Shown here: piece by piece, positions 1-7,082 of the stretch
Layout of the letters: the number at the start of each line of letters is the position of its first letter
How positions within the stretch are numbered: position 1 is the first letter of the stretch
Origin: DAOMFB01 sp035519355
GTDB taxonomy: Bacteria > Acidobacteriota > Thermoanaerobaculia > UBA5066
Direction of reading: 5' to 3'
DNA length: 15,208 nt
NCBI GenBank assembly: GCA_035519355.1
Contig: DATIWM010000252.1
Span: 1-15,208, forward strand
Translations under genes and position numbers: made by a program
The notes under the pieces: generated by a model
What the model was told of the DNA's origin: nothing
Seen by the model: the letters and a program-made list of their open reading frames with translations, nothing else
The model's database searches: none

Positions 1-414
1 CTTCGCGCCCGAGAACCGCGCCGCGCCGATCAGCTCCTCGATCTGGATGGGGCGGGCGGTGACGAGCCGGTCGCTCTCCGGGTCCCGGTGGACCTGGCTG
101 ATCTCCCAGTTCTGGCAGTAGGCGCATTTGTAGTCGCAGCCGAGCATGCCGAACGAGAAAGCGAGAGCGCCCGGGGTCACGTGGAAAAAGGGCTTCTTCT
201 CGATCGGGTCGAGGTTGAGCGCGCCGACGTAGCCCCACGGAACGCGGAGCGCCCCTCCGTCGACGAACCGGACGCGACAGATCCCTTCGTGCCCCTCGCC
301 GATGAGGCACCGGTGGCCGCAGGCCACGCAGCGGACCTTCCCCTTCTCGGCGAGTCCCAGGTCGCCGGGGCGGGTCAGCTCCCTGAGGCGCACCTTCAGA
401 TCGGACTCGTCCAC
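1..414 (-). CDS. amrS: AmmeMemoRadiSam system radical SAM enzyme, N-terminal part (partial)
   Basis: The reverse strand reads about 138 codons without a stop and leaves the window at base 1, so the C-terminal two thirds are missing. The radical SAM cluster motif CxxxCxxC is visible as GCDYKCAYCQNW at 106-141. Upstream lie a zinc-ribbon-like cysteine group (CVACGHRC, then CRVR) and the segment LDPIEKKPFFHVTPG at 172-213, which is typical of the AmmeMemoRadiSam radical SAM family (PflA-like, TIGR04337 type). These enzymes bind a 4Fe-4S cluster and usually occur with AMMECR1 and MEMO proteins; their substrate is not well established. The start is taken as GTG at 412-414, preceded directly by GGAGGG, which is unusually close for a ribosome site; GTG at 391-393 is the alternative. 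Family assignment is firm, the start is uncertain, and partner genes would lie beyond the left edge. Confidence 0.9.
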   Translation of the reverse strand, partial: MDESDLKVRLRELTRPGDLGLAEKGKVRCVACGHRCLIGEGHEGICRVRFVDGGALRVPWGYVGALNLDPIEKKPFFHVTPGALAFSFGMLGCDYKCAYCQNWEISQVHRDPESDRLVTARPIQIEELIGAARFSGAK

Positions 415-420
415 CCCTCC

Positions 421-449
421 AATATGGGCGACGCGCAGCCCGGCTTCAA
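421..449 (-). promoter_or_regulatory. Candidate sigma70-type promoter for amrS
   Basis: On the minus strand a -35-like TTGAAG (449-444) and a -10-like CATATT (426-421) are separated by exactly 17 bp. Each matches 4 of 6 consensus positions. The -10 box ends only 6 nt before the proposed GTG start at 414, so the transcript would have almost no leader. This is inferred from sequence only. Confidence 0.35.
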
Positions 450-455
450 GGCGAA

Positions 456-461
456 TACAAT
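456..461 (+). promoter_or_regulatory. Candidate -10 box (TACAAT) for the propeller-barrel unit
   Basis: TACAAT matches the TATAAT consensus at 5 of 6 positions and stands out in a GC-rich stretch. It ends 10 nt before the ATG at 472, and no Shine-Dalgarno sequence lies between them. No convincing -35 element is visible at 16-18 bp spacing. If real, the mRNA would begin about 4 nt before the start codon. Confidence 0.35.
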
Positions 462-471
462 CCGCCCCGTG

Positions 472-3054
472 ATGGGCTCTTCTCTCCGCCGGCTGGGGCC
501 GGCTTTGCTCTTCGCCGTCGCCCTGCCGGCCGGCGCCCAGACCCCCACGCCGACCCCCACGCCGACCCCCACGGCCACCCCCGTGCCGGCCACCGTCCTC
601 TCGGCCGGCGTGACTCTCTACACCATGCCGAGCGGCAGCGCCTACGACGCCGCGAACCTGATCCTCGACTCCGACGGGTCGGTCTGGACGGCTTCCGGCA
701 ACGGAAACGTCATCACGCACGTCGCCGCCGACGGGAGCTTTATCCAGGGCTGGTCGATTCCCGCGCCCGCCACGCCGAGCTCCCTGCTCCGCGACGCCGA
801 CGGCAGCTTCTGGTTCACCGAGCTGGGCGGATTCAACGTCGGGCACCTCGACATCGCGACGAACACGCTGACCGAGTGGCCGGACCAGACGCGCCGCCCC
901 ACGTCGCTGATCCGGCGTCCCGACGGGATGTTCTGGCTCCCGGAAACCTCGGGACTGCTCAGCCTGTTCGATCCGGTCGCCGGCTCCTACACCTACATCA
1001 CGCCGGGCTCGTACACGCTCTCCTATCCCTGGATGGACCCGGACGGCTCCCTCTTCGCGTGCGACTTCATCCCGACCTACGGCATCCTCAAATTCTCGGC
1101 CGACGGCGCCTCCGTCACGCGATGGAACCTCCCGGCCGACCTCTACTACGTGCCGTCGAAGATCCGCCGGATGCCGGACGACGGACTCTGGATCTCCTTC
1201 TGGGGAACGGGGCAGCTCGGCCGATTCGACGACAAGACGAATGAGCTCCGGCTCTACGACCTTCCCCTGAACTCCCGGCCCTACGACCTCCAGCCCTACC
1301 GCGGCCGCATTCTCTTTTCCGACCAGTCGACCGGCCAGATCTCCCTCTACGACCCGGCCACCGGCACGCCGTCGGCGACCGTCACGCTCATTCCCGTCGC
1401 GAGCGCGACGACGTCCGTGACGCTCCCCTCGATTCCCCTGACGCAGACCGTCACGACGACTCCCGCGGTCCCGTCGGCCGCCGTCACCGAGAACGTCGCA
1501 GGCATCGCCGCGCCGCCGCTGACGCAGATCCCCGCGTCGAGCGGCTCGGCGATCTGGGGCGTCGCCATCGACGAGGCCCGGGCGCGGATCTGGTTCAACA
1601 CCACCCTGGGAGTCGGCATCGTCCTCCCCCCGCTGCCCGTGAACGCCGGAGACCTCTTCCTTCCGCTGGCCCGCTCGTCCCCCGGCCCCGGGGAGCGGGT
1701 CTACCGGACCGACACGGTCCTCTGGAACCGCGGGACCCCGAACGCCAGCAACGCGACGACGGACCTCGTCGTCTCCGAGATCCTCCTTCCGAACGGATGG
1801 ATCGCCGGATTCCAGCCGGTCACGAACCCGACGGTGCCTGCGCGGCAGCTCCTTTCGCAGACCGACCCGATCGCGGGGACGATGTCCGCCCCCGGAAGCC
1901 TCGGCGCCCTCCGCTTCTCGGTTGATCCCCAGACGAGCGATCTCTTCGTCGCCTCGCGGACGGCGACGAGGCGCGACGACGGCGGCACCTACGGCTTCGC
2001 GCTGAACGGCCAGGGCGTTCCGGACGCCATCGGCCCGGGCCAGAGCGCCTTCCTCTTCACGCCGCCGGGGGACTTCGCGAACCTCGTCTGGGCCGGGCTG
2101 ATCGTCCTCGAAGCCTCGACCGGCACGATCTCGCTGCTCGACGCCGGCGGCGCGGACTTCACGACCTACCACTACGACTGGCCGGCCGGCTACACGGTCG
2201 AAGGGGCGACGATCTGGGAGGCGTTCGGCATCCCGCCCCTCCCCGGAGGCCGGATCGCCTTCGCTCCCGCGACGGGCACGATCTTTCCGTTCGGCGTCGC
2301 CTTCGACGGCGTGACGGGCGACCCGACCGGCCTTGCCCCGATGGCGCCCGCGAGCGCAGCCACCGCGCAGACGATCCCCTTCGTGATGCGCGGCGGCGGG
2401 CCGCTCGGCCCGTCGAGCCAGACCGACCTGCAGCTCGCGAACACGGGGAGCGTCGCCGCCTCGGTGACGCTCGCCCTTCGCCCGGCCACTTCGGCAGACG
2501 GAGCGCCGCCGCCCGACGTCCCTCTCCCGGCCGCCTCCGTCCCCCCCGGTGCCGTCGTCTCGCTCTCCGACGTCCTCGCGGCGGCGGGCCTAGCGAGCGC
2601 CACGGGCGCCCTCGAGGTCTCGGCGGACCAGCCGGTCTTCGCGTTCGCCCGGGTCTGGGCGGCGGCCGACGGGGGCGGCTCGTACGGCTACGGGTCCGGC
2701 TCCGCCCCGGCCGTCGCCGCCGGGTCCCGCGCCGTCTTTCTCGGCGTCAGCGAGAACGCGGCGTTCGAGTCGGATCTGGTGCTCCTCAATCAGTCCGGGA
2801 ATCCGGCCTCGATGGCCGTGAACCTCGCCGCCGCGGACGGCACGGCGGCGGGCACCCTGAACGTGACGCTCGCCCCGCGCGAGGTCCGGACCCTCCCGTC
2901 GGTCTGGTTCGCGGTGACCGGGGCCACGGTAGATGCTGGACGGCTCGAGGTCGTGCCAGCCGACGGCGCCGGTCCGGTGGCGGCCACGGTTCTCCGCTCC
3001 GACCGGACGACGCTCGACGCCGACGCCCTCGTGCCGCTTCTGATGCCCCGGTAA
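472..3054 (+). CDS. Secreted streptogramin-lyase-like beta-propeller protein with tandem C-terminal repeat domains
   Basis: This is an 860-residue exported protein. A Sec signal peptide (about residues 1-23, ending PAGAQ) is followed by a Pro-Thr linker (24-40). Residues about 50-390 are beta-propeller blades of the virginiamycin B lyase (Vgb) type, with blade motifs such as GSFWFTELGGFNVGHLD near 111-127 and DGMFWLPE near 151. The Vgb catalytic His/Glu cluster is not evident, so lyase activity is not claimed; a binding role is more likely. Residues 396-860 contain about four degenerate units of 105-130 residues, starting near F396, F527, F637 and F756. They share an FL(P/F/G) opening, a (T/S)DxxLxN strand, and in places a GG(T/S)YG motif. 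The open frame extends upstream to base 88, but ATG 472 gives the signal peptide and lies outside amrS. It is followed after 11 bp by a barrel gene, suggesting a joint envelope role. Function unknown. Confidence 0.85.
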   Translation: MGSSLRRLGPALLFAVALPAGAQTPTPTPTPTPTATPVPATVLSAGVTLYTMPSGSAYDAANLILDSDGSVWTASGNGNVITHVAADGSFIQGWSIPAPATPSSLLRDADGSFWFTELGGFNVGHLDIATNTLTEWPDQTRRPTSLIRRPDGMFWLPETSGLLSLFDPVAGSYTYITPGSYTLSYPWMDPDGSLFACDFIPTYGILKFSADGASVTRWNLPADLYYVPSKIRRMPDDGLWISFWGTGQLGRFDDKTNELRLYDLPLNSRPYDLQPYRGRILFSDQSTGQISLYDPATGTPSATVTLIPVASATTSVTLPSIPLTQTVTTTPAVPSAAVTENVAGIAAPPLTQIPASSGSAIWGVAIDEARARIWFNTTLGVGIVLPPLPVNAGDLFLPLARSSPGPGERVYRTDTVLWNRGTPNASNATTDLVVSEILLPNGWIAGFQPVTNPTVPARQLLSQTDPIAGTMSAPGSLGALRFSVDPQTSDLFVASRTATRRDDGGTYGFALNGQGVPDAIGPGQSAFLFTPPGDFANLVWAGLIVLEASTGTISLLDAGGADFTTYHYDWPAGYTVEGATIWEAFGIPPLPGGRIAFAPATGTIFPFGVAFDGVTGDPTGLAPMAPASAATAQTIPFVMRGGGPLGPSSQTDLQLANTGSVAASVTLALRPATSADGAPPPDVPLPAASVPPGAVVSLSDVLAAAGLASATGALEVSADQPVFAFARVWAAADGGGSYGYGSGSAPAVAAGSRAVFLGVSENAAFESDLVLLNQSGNPASMAVNLAAADGTAAGTLNVTLAPREVRTLPSVWFAVTGATVDAGRLEVVPADGAGPVAATVLRSDRTTLDADALVPLLMPR
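541..573 (+). repeat. 12-bp tandem repeat encoding a Pro-Thr linker
   Basis: About 2.75 copies of ACCCCCACGCCG (541-552, 553-564, 565-573) encode alternating Thr-Pro residues directly after the signal peptide. It is an in-frame coding microsatellite. Such linkers usually act as extended, protease-resistant spacers between a membrane or signal region and a folded domain, and copy number can vary between strains. Confidence 0.85.
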
Positions 3055-3065
3055 AGGAGGGTTCC

Positions 3066-3884
3066 ATGAGACGCCGCGCGCTTTCGTTCTCCGGCGCCCG
3101 CCTGCTCCTTTTCGCCTTCGGCGCCGTCCTCGCAGCCGGCCCGGCCCGCGCTCAAGAAGGAATTCCGGGAGTCGCGACGGGCCTCGGAAACCGGTTTCTG
3201 CAGACCTACACCCCCTTGACGAACGACGACGGCGTCTTCGAGGCGAACTTCACGCACCGGTTCGCCGATGCCGCCAAGGACGCGGGTCCCGGCGCCCTCT
3301 GGGGCCTCGGCGGCGGCTCCTACGTCAGCATCGGCGTCGAGTATGTCTTCATCAAGAACCTGTCCCTGCAGATCTCGTGGAACAACAGCGCCTACGACTA
3401 CGAGTTCGCCCTCAAAGGCACCCTTCTCCGGCCGACCGCTTCGCTTCCGCTGGCCGTCGGGCTGCGGGGCGGCCTCAATTGGGACACGGCCGGATCGAAC
3501 AAGCAATCGAGCGGTTTCGGGCAGGTTCTCGCTTCATACACCATCGCGGACCTCGTCACGATCGCGGCCAGTCCGTCGTATACGCAGCGTTCGCCCTACC
3601 ACGCCGACATCTGGAACGTTCCCCTCGACCTTCAGGTCCGCCTCGGACACTCCTGGTCCGTCCTCGGCGAGTGGATTCCCAAGAAGAACTGGACCCCCGA
3701 TTCGACGTACCAGTGGTCGGTCGGCGTCCAGAAATCCTTCTATCACCACAGATTCATCTTCTATTTCGGAAACACCCTTCCGACCGCGATCGACCAGCTG
3801 ATCGGCGGCGACCTCAACGGCAACGTGACCGACGTGAACCTCCACATCGGCTTCAACATCGCGCGGAACTTCGAGATCAAGTAG
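3066..3884 (+). CDS. DUF5777-like outer-membrane beta-barrel protein
   Basis: This is a 272-residue protein with a Sec signal peptide (about 1-29, ending GPARAQ) and a mature part made of alternating hydrophobic/polar beta-strands, many ending in aromatic residues. The segment FEANFTHRFADA, followed by GGGSYVSIGVEYVFIKNLSL, resembles the DUF5777 barrel family seen in Acidobacteriota and Bacteroidota. The protein ends with the strand VNLHIGFNIARNFEIK, although the last residue is not the classical aromatic. The start is set by AAGGAGGG at 3054-3061, 4 nt before ATG. The Shine-Dalgarno sequence overlaps the stop codon of the upstream propeller gene, so the two are very likely co-transcribed and translationally linked. 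An outer-membrane location is well supported; cargo or partner is unknown, though the propeller protein is the natural candidate. Confidence 0.8.
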   Translation: MRRRALSFSGARLLLFAFGAVLAAGPARAQEGIPGVATGLGNRFLQTYTPLTNDDGVFEANFTHRFADAAKDAGPGALWGLGGGSYVSIGVEYVFIKNLSLQISWNNSAYDYEFALKGTLLRPTASLPLAVGLRGGLNWDTAGSNKQSSGFGQVLASYTIADLVTIAASPSYTQRSPYHADIWNVPLDLQVRLGHSWSVLGEWIPKKNWTPDSTYQWSVGVQKSFYHHRFIFYFGNTLPTAIDQLIGGDLNGNVTDVNLHIGFNIARNFEIK

Positions 3885-3907
3885 CCCCGACGACGCGGGC
3901 CGGGGTT
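3883..3907. terminator. Hairpin between convergent stop codons (possible bidirectional terminator)
   Basis: AGCCCCG (3883-3889) pairs with CGGGGTT (3901-3907), a 7-bp stem with one G-T pair and an 11-nt loop. It spans the 21-bp gap between two convergent genes and includes parts of both stop codons. No long T-run follows on either side (only TTAT on plus), so intrinsic termination would be weak. It is the only candidate structure separating the two transcripts. Confidence 0.45.
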
Positions 3908-5645
3908 ATCTCGGCGGCGCTCCGGGCTCCGGCGTCCTGACCGGAGCCGCCGGCGCCCAGACGGCATCGGGGGCGACCACCCAGTTGTGGTCGACGACGG
4001 GGCGGATCCGCCCCGCGGCGCGAAGGGTTTCGATGAGGAGGTCCCGGATCTCCACCGGGACGACCTTCACGACCCGGGCGCCGCGCAGCGCGCTGTAGCC
4101 GCCCCCTCCCTGCGCGCGGTAGGAGTTGACCGCGAGGGTGAACCGGTCGGTCGCCGCGACCGGACGTCCCTTGACGGCGAGGTCCTTGACCCGTTGCCCG
4201 ACGGGCGCCATCGGGTCGATCCGGTAGGCGGCGCCCTGCACGGCGTCGAAGTTGTAGGGGATCATCTTCGGGTTAGGCGTGAGGACGAGCTTCCCGCCGT
4301 CGAACGACGCCGCCGCGTAGAACTCCGCCGCCCGCTCGAGACAGGCCTTCAGCCCGGCGCCGTCGATCTCGACGACGACGAGCTGGTTCTCGTACGGATA
4401 GAGGGCGAAGAGGTCGCGCACCGTGATCCGCCCTTTCGGCAGTCCCCGGTACCGGCCGCCGGGAAGGAGCGACGTCATCGAGAGGTCGGCTCCCGTCGCG
4501 CGGCGCTGCAGGTCGTTGACGAGGTCGAGAAGGGCCGTGTCCTCGAGACGCGCCCGCTCCGCAGGAAACTCCTCCTCGGCCTCCCCCACCGTTTCGTCCA
4601 GCCATTGGCGCGCCGCGCGGTCGAACGGGGCGGCGACCCGGGCCACGTCGGGATCCGTCGCGACGGACGCGTCCGAGGGCAGCTGCTGGCCCGTCACGCC
4701 CGTGAGGGACCAGCGGGCCCCCTTCTTCTCGAACGTCAGGTCGGCCCGGTCGAGCGTTTCGGCCCAGCGGCCCGGCTGGAGCACGGGAACACCGGCCACG
4801 CGGGTCAGGGGTACCACGCGGTGCGAGTGCCCTCCGAGGATCAGGTCGATCCCGGGCACCTCGCGGGCCAGGGCCGCGATCCGGTTCTCGTCCTCGGTCC
4901 CGTCGGGCGTGCCGGTCAGAGGGTCGACCTCGAGGCCGCTGTGAACGAGGACGACGACGGCATCGCAGCGTTCCATCTCCCGCAGGCGGGGGACGAGGCG
5001 CCTGGCCGTTGCGACCGGGTCCTCCCACCGGAGACCCGGCCGGTTCGCCTCGGGCTCCCAGCCCGGGATGTTCGGGGTCGTGAGGCCGAGAATCCCGATC
5101 CGGACCCCCGCCACGGTCTTCACGAGGTATTCCGGAAACGCCGGCGATCCGTCCGTCGCGCTCCGTGTGTTGGCCGAGAGCCAGGGGAAGGAGGCGTCCT
5201 TCTGCGCCTTGCGCAGGACCGGGAGCCCGAAGTTGAACTCGTGGTTTCCGACGGCCATGGCGTCGTAACCCATGAGGCCCATCGCCCGCATCATCGGGTC
5301 GGCGTCGGGGGCGCCGTTCTTCGCCAGGAGAGGTCCGAAATTCGCGCGGCGGGACTGCAGGTATTCCGGAGCCGCCCCCTCGATCGTGTCCCCGCCGTCG
5401 AGAAGAATCACGTGGGGCGTCTCGCTCCGGATCGCCGAGACCCGCGTCGCGACACGGGCGAGCCCCACGTCGGCCGGTTTCTGGCGCAGGTAGTCCCACG
5501 GCAGGAAGTTTCCGTGGACGTCCGAGGTGTGGAGGATGGTGACGGTGACCGTTTCGGACGCGCCGGCCGGCGCCGCGGGGGCGGCGAGCATCAGGGCGGC
5601 CAAGCCCCGGGCGAGGGGTCGGAAAAAGGGACCGGAGCGCCGCAA
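3906..5645 (-). CDS. Periplasmic bifunctional metallophosphatase / 5'-nucleotidase (UshA/CpdB family)
   Basis: The enzyme should hydrolyse nucleotides or 2',3'-cyclic nucleotides in the periplasm for phosphate and nucleoside salvage. With the TTG start at 5645 it has 579 residues: a signal peptide (about 1-29, RPLARGLAALMLAAPAAPAG), then a calcineurin-like metallophosphatase domain with all expected metal motifs (TSDVHGN with D42 and H44, DGGDT with D86, GNHEF with N133 and H134, LVHSG, GGHSH). The C-terminal nucleotide-binding domain contains YENQLVVVEIDG, IPYNFDAVQGAAYRID and NSYRAQGGGGY. The YNFDAVQG segment leans towards CpdB/YfkN-like enzymes rather than strict UshA; substrate preference is inference. 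The frame also opens at ATG 5732, but that would overlap the nth start and add 29 residues before the signal peptide, so TTG is preferred; no good Shine-Dalgarno sequence supports either. It converges with the barrel gene and is divergent from nth. Confidence 0.93.
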   Translation of the reverse strand: MRRSGPFFRPLARGLAALMLAAPAAPAGASETVTVTILHTSDVHGNFLPWDYLRQKPADVGLARVATRVSAIRSETPHVILLDGGDTIEGAAPEYLQSRRANFGPLLAKNGAPDADPMMRAMGLMGYDAMAVGNHEFNFGLPVLRKAQKDASFPWLSANTRSATDGSPAFPEYLVKTVAGVRIGILGLTTPNIPGWEPEANRPGLRWEDPVATARRLVPRLREMERCDAVVVLVHSGLEVDPLTGTPDGTEDENRIAALAREVPGIDLILGGHSHRVVPLTRVAGVPVLQPGRWAETLDRADLTFEKKGARWSLTGVTGQQLPSDASVATDPDVARVAAPFDRAARQWLDETVGEAEEEFPAERARLEDTALLDLVNDLQRRATGADLSMTSLLPGGRYRGLPKGRITVRDLFALYPYENQLVVVEIDGAGLKACLERAAEFYAAASFDGGKLVLTPNPKMIPYNFDAVQGAAYRIDPMAPVGQRVKDLAVKGRPVAATDRFTLAVNSYRAQGGGGYSALRGARVVKVVPVEIRDLLIETLRAAGRIRPVVDHNWVVAPDAVWAPAAPVRTPEPGAPPR

Positions 5646-5654
5646 GACGGGGAG

Positions 5655-5683
5655 TTCATATCCCGGCCCCGGCGAAGAATCAA
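5655..5683 (-). promoter_or_regulatory. Candidate sigma70-type promoter for the 5'-nucleotidase gene
   Basis: On the minus strand TTGATT (5683-5678) and TATGAA (5660-5655) are separated by exactly 17 bp, each matching 4 of 6 consensus positions. The -10 box ends 9 nt before the proposed TTG start at 5645. It lies in an AT-richer patch between divergent genes, which supports the TTG start over ATG 5732, since the latter would place the promoter inside the gene. Confidence 0.4.
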
Positions 5684-5730
5684 CAAAGGTCCTGCCTCGG
5701 GTCCCGCCACTCCGGGTATCCTCCGGCGCC

Positions 5731-6402
5731 ATGACGGCCCGAACCCTCCGCCGCGGCGCCCGGACGGCGCCCCCCGCCCCGACGGGCGAGACGCTGGACC
5801 GCCTGACGGCGGCTTACGGAGACGCCGACTGCTCGCTCGGCCACTCCTCGGCGCTCGAGCTCCTGGTGGGCACGATCCTGTCGGCGCAGTGCACCGACGT
5901 CCGCGTCAATCTGGTCACTCCGGAGGTCTTCCGCCGCTTCCCGGACGTCTCGTCCCTCGCGAAAGCCCCTCGAGGGGCTCTCGAGAAGGTCATCCGGACG
6001 ACCGGCTTCTTCAACGCCAAGGCCCGGTCGATCCGGGGCGCCGCGAAAGCGATCGTCGAGAAGCACGGCGGCGAGGTCCCCCGGACGATGGAGGCGCTGC
6101 TCGCGCTGCCGGGGGTCGGGCGGAAGACCGCGAACGTGGTCCTCGGAAGCGCGTTCGGCACTCCGGACGGCGTCGTCGTCGACACGCACGTCGGCCGGCT
6201 CGCCCGGCGCTTCGGCTGGTCGGCGCACGACGACCCGGAGAAGGTCGAGCGCGACCTGAACGCCCGGATCCCGCGCGAGCGGTGGGTCTGGATCAGCCAC
6301 GCCCTGATCCAGCACGGCCGCCGCGTCTGCACCGCCCGCAAGCCGCGCTGCGCCGGATGCCCGCTCGAGGATCTCTGTCCGAAACGGGGAGTCGCCGCGT
6401 GA
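5731..6402 (+). CDS. nth: Endonuclease III (DNA glycosylase/AP lyase)
   Basis: This 223-residue base-excision-repair enzyme removes oxidised pyrimidines and cleaves at abasic sites. Visible features are the helix-hairpin-helix LPGVGRKTANVV with the catalytic Lys at 132, the catalytic Asp at 151 in VDTHVGRL, and the 4Fe-4S cluster pattern C-x6-C-x2-C-x5-C at residues 200, 207, 210 and 216. The substrate-side segment TILSAQCTD is also typical. Length is close to the usual 210-225, with about 15 extra basic residues at the N-terminus. The start ATG 5731 has no Shine-Dalgarno sequence; a -10-like TATCCT (5717-5722) lies 8 nt before it. The stop overlaps the tdk start by 4 bp, so the two are translationally coupled. 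Everything expected of the family is intact. Confidence 0.96.
   Translation: MTARTLRRGARTAPPAPTGETLDRLTAAYGDADCSLGHSSALELLVGTILSAQCTDVRVNLVTPEVFRRFPDVSSLAKAPRGALEKVIRTTGFFNAKARSIRGAAKAIVEKHGGEVPRTMEALLALPGVGRKTANVVLGSAFGTPDGVVVDTHVGRLARRFGWSAHDDPEKVERDLNARIPRERWVWISHALIQHGRRVCTARKPRCAGCPLEDLCPKRGVAA
6386..6391 (+). promoter_or_regulatory. Shine-Dalgarno sequence that fixes the tdk GTG start
   Basis: GGGGAG lies inside the last codons of nth, 7 nt before GTG 6399. The open frame extends far upstream, so this site together with the GTGA overlap decides the true start of thymidine kinase. Confidence 0.6.
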
Positions 6403-7016
6403 CCCCCGGCCCGCTCGGCTCCATCGAGGTGATCTGCGGATCGATGTTCTCCGGAAAGTCGGAGGAGCTGATCCGCCGCCTGACGCGCGCCAAGATCGCC
6501 CGACGCCGCGTGCAGGTCTTCAAACCGAGGATCGACACCCGCTTCTCCGAGGTCGAGGTCGTCTCCCACGGCGGCCTCCGCCTGACGGCGTTCGCGGTGA
6601 CGAACTCGGCGGAGATCCTCGACCGGACCGACGCGAGGACGGAGGTCGTCGGCATCGACGAAGCGCAGTTCTTCGACGCCGGCATCGTCGACGTCGTCAG
6701 GCGCCTCGCCGACCTCGGCAAGAGGGTCCTCGTGGCCGGTCTCGACCAGGACTATCTCGGCAAGCCGTTCGACCCGATGCCGGCCCTCATGGCCGAGGCC
6801 GAGGAAGTCACGAAGACCCGCGCCATCTGCGTCCGCTGCGGCGCCCCGGCCAGCCGGACGCAGCGGCTCGTTGAGTCGCGCGAACGGGTCGTCGTCGGGG
6901 CCGCCGGGCTCTACGAAGCCCGCTGCCGGCGCTGTTTCGAGCCGGGCGTGGCCTCGATCGACGAGGAGCTGCCGCTCGACGGCGGAGAACCTTCCTCGGG
7001 CTCGGCCGAGCCCTGA
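6399..7016 (+). CDS. tdk: Thymidine kinase (type II)
   Basis: It phosphorylates thymidine to dTMP with ATP in the cytoplasmic pyrimidine salvage pathway. With GTG 6399 the protein has 205 residues, beginning close to the P-loop GSMFSGKS (13-20; Lys 19 or 20 depending on initiator count). Next comes the Walker B-like DEAQFF (near 88-93), where the Glu is the expected catalytic base, followed by the loop GLDQDYLGKPFDPMP near 114. Four zinc-binding cysteines are present as two CxxC pairs (near 144/147 and 176/179, the second as CRRC). All hallmarks of the tetrameric bacterial type II enzyme are intact. The GTGA overlap with the nth stop (6399-6402) indicates translational coupling. The last 15 residues are a low-complexity acidic tail rich in Glu, Gly and Ser. 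The open frame upstream to 3987 is antisense or out-of-frame read-through and not part of the gene. Confidence 0.95.
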   Translation: MTPGPLGSIEVICGSMFSGKSEELIRRLTRAKIARRRVQVFKPRIDTRFSEVEVVSHGGLRLTAFAVTNSAEILDRTDARTEVVGIDEAQFFDAGIVDVVRRLADLGKRVLVAGLDQDYLGKPFDPMPALMAEAEEVTKTRAICVRCGAPASRTQRLVESRERVVVGAAGLYEARCRRCFEPGVASIDEELPLDGGEPSSGSAEP

Positions 7017-7046
7017 GAGGCGGCGCGGCGACATCCTCACGGGTTT

Positions 7047-7082
7047 TGTGCGTTCCCCTGTGCATTCGGCTGTGAGAATCGT
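7047..7082. repeat. Three short direct repeats with exact 12-bp period
   Basis: TGTGCGTTCCCC (7047-7058), TGTGCATTCGGC (7059-7070) and TGTGAGAATCGT (7071-7082) follow one another without gaps. The first two share 9 of 12 bases; the third keeps TGTG and scattered positions. The arrangement resembles a small binding-site array, though chance cannot be excluded. Confidence 0.4.

Noticed and set aside
88..471. 128-codon upstream extension of the propeller gene frame
   Set aside because: It is antisense to the well-supported amrS coding sequence, and the downstream ATG 472 begins a proper signal peptide.
541..573. Tandem repeat as a possible CRISPR or mobile-element remnant
   Set aside because: It is an in-frame Thr-Pro linker with no spacers and no flanking element features.
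4273..5499. 408-codon minus-strand open frame inside the nucleotidase gene
   Set aside because: Same strand, other frame; Arg/Gly/Pro-rich shadow, while the nucleotidase frame has all catalytic motifs.
3987..6398. Long plus-strand open frame leading into tdk
   Set aside because: It runs antisense to the nucleotidase and out of frame through nth; composition is Arg/Gly/Pro-rich shadow. tdk starts at GTG 6399 with a Shine-Dalgarno sequence.
7047..7079. TGTG repeats as DnaA boxes of a replication origin
   Set aside because: The best copy matches only 6 of 9 positions of the reversed box, and no dnaA, dnaN or AT-rich unwinding element is present.
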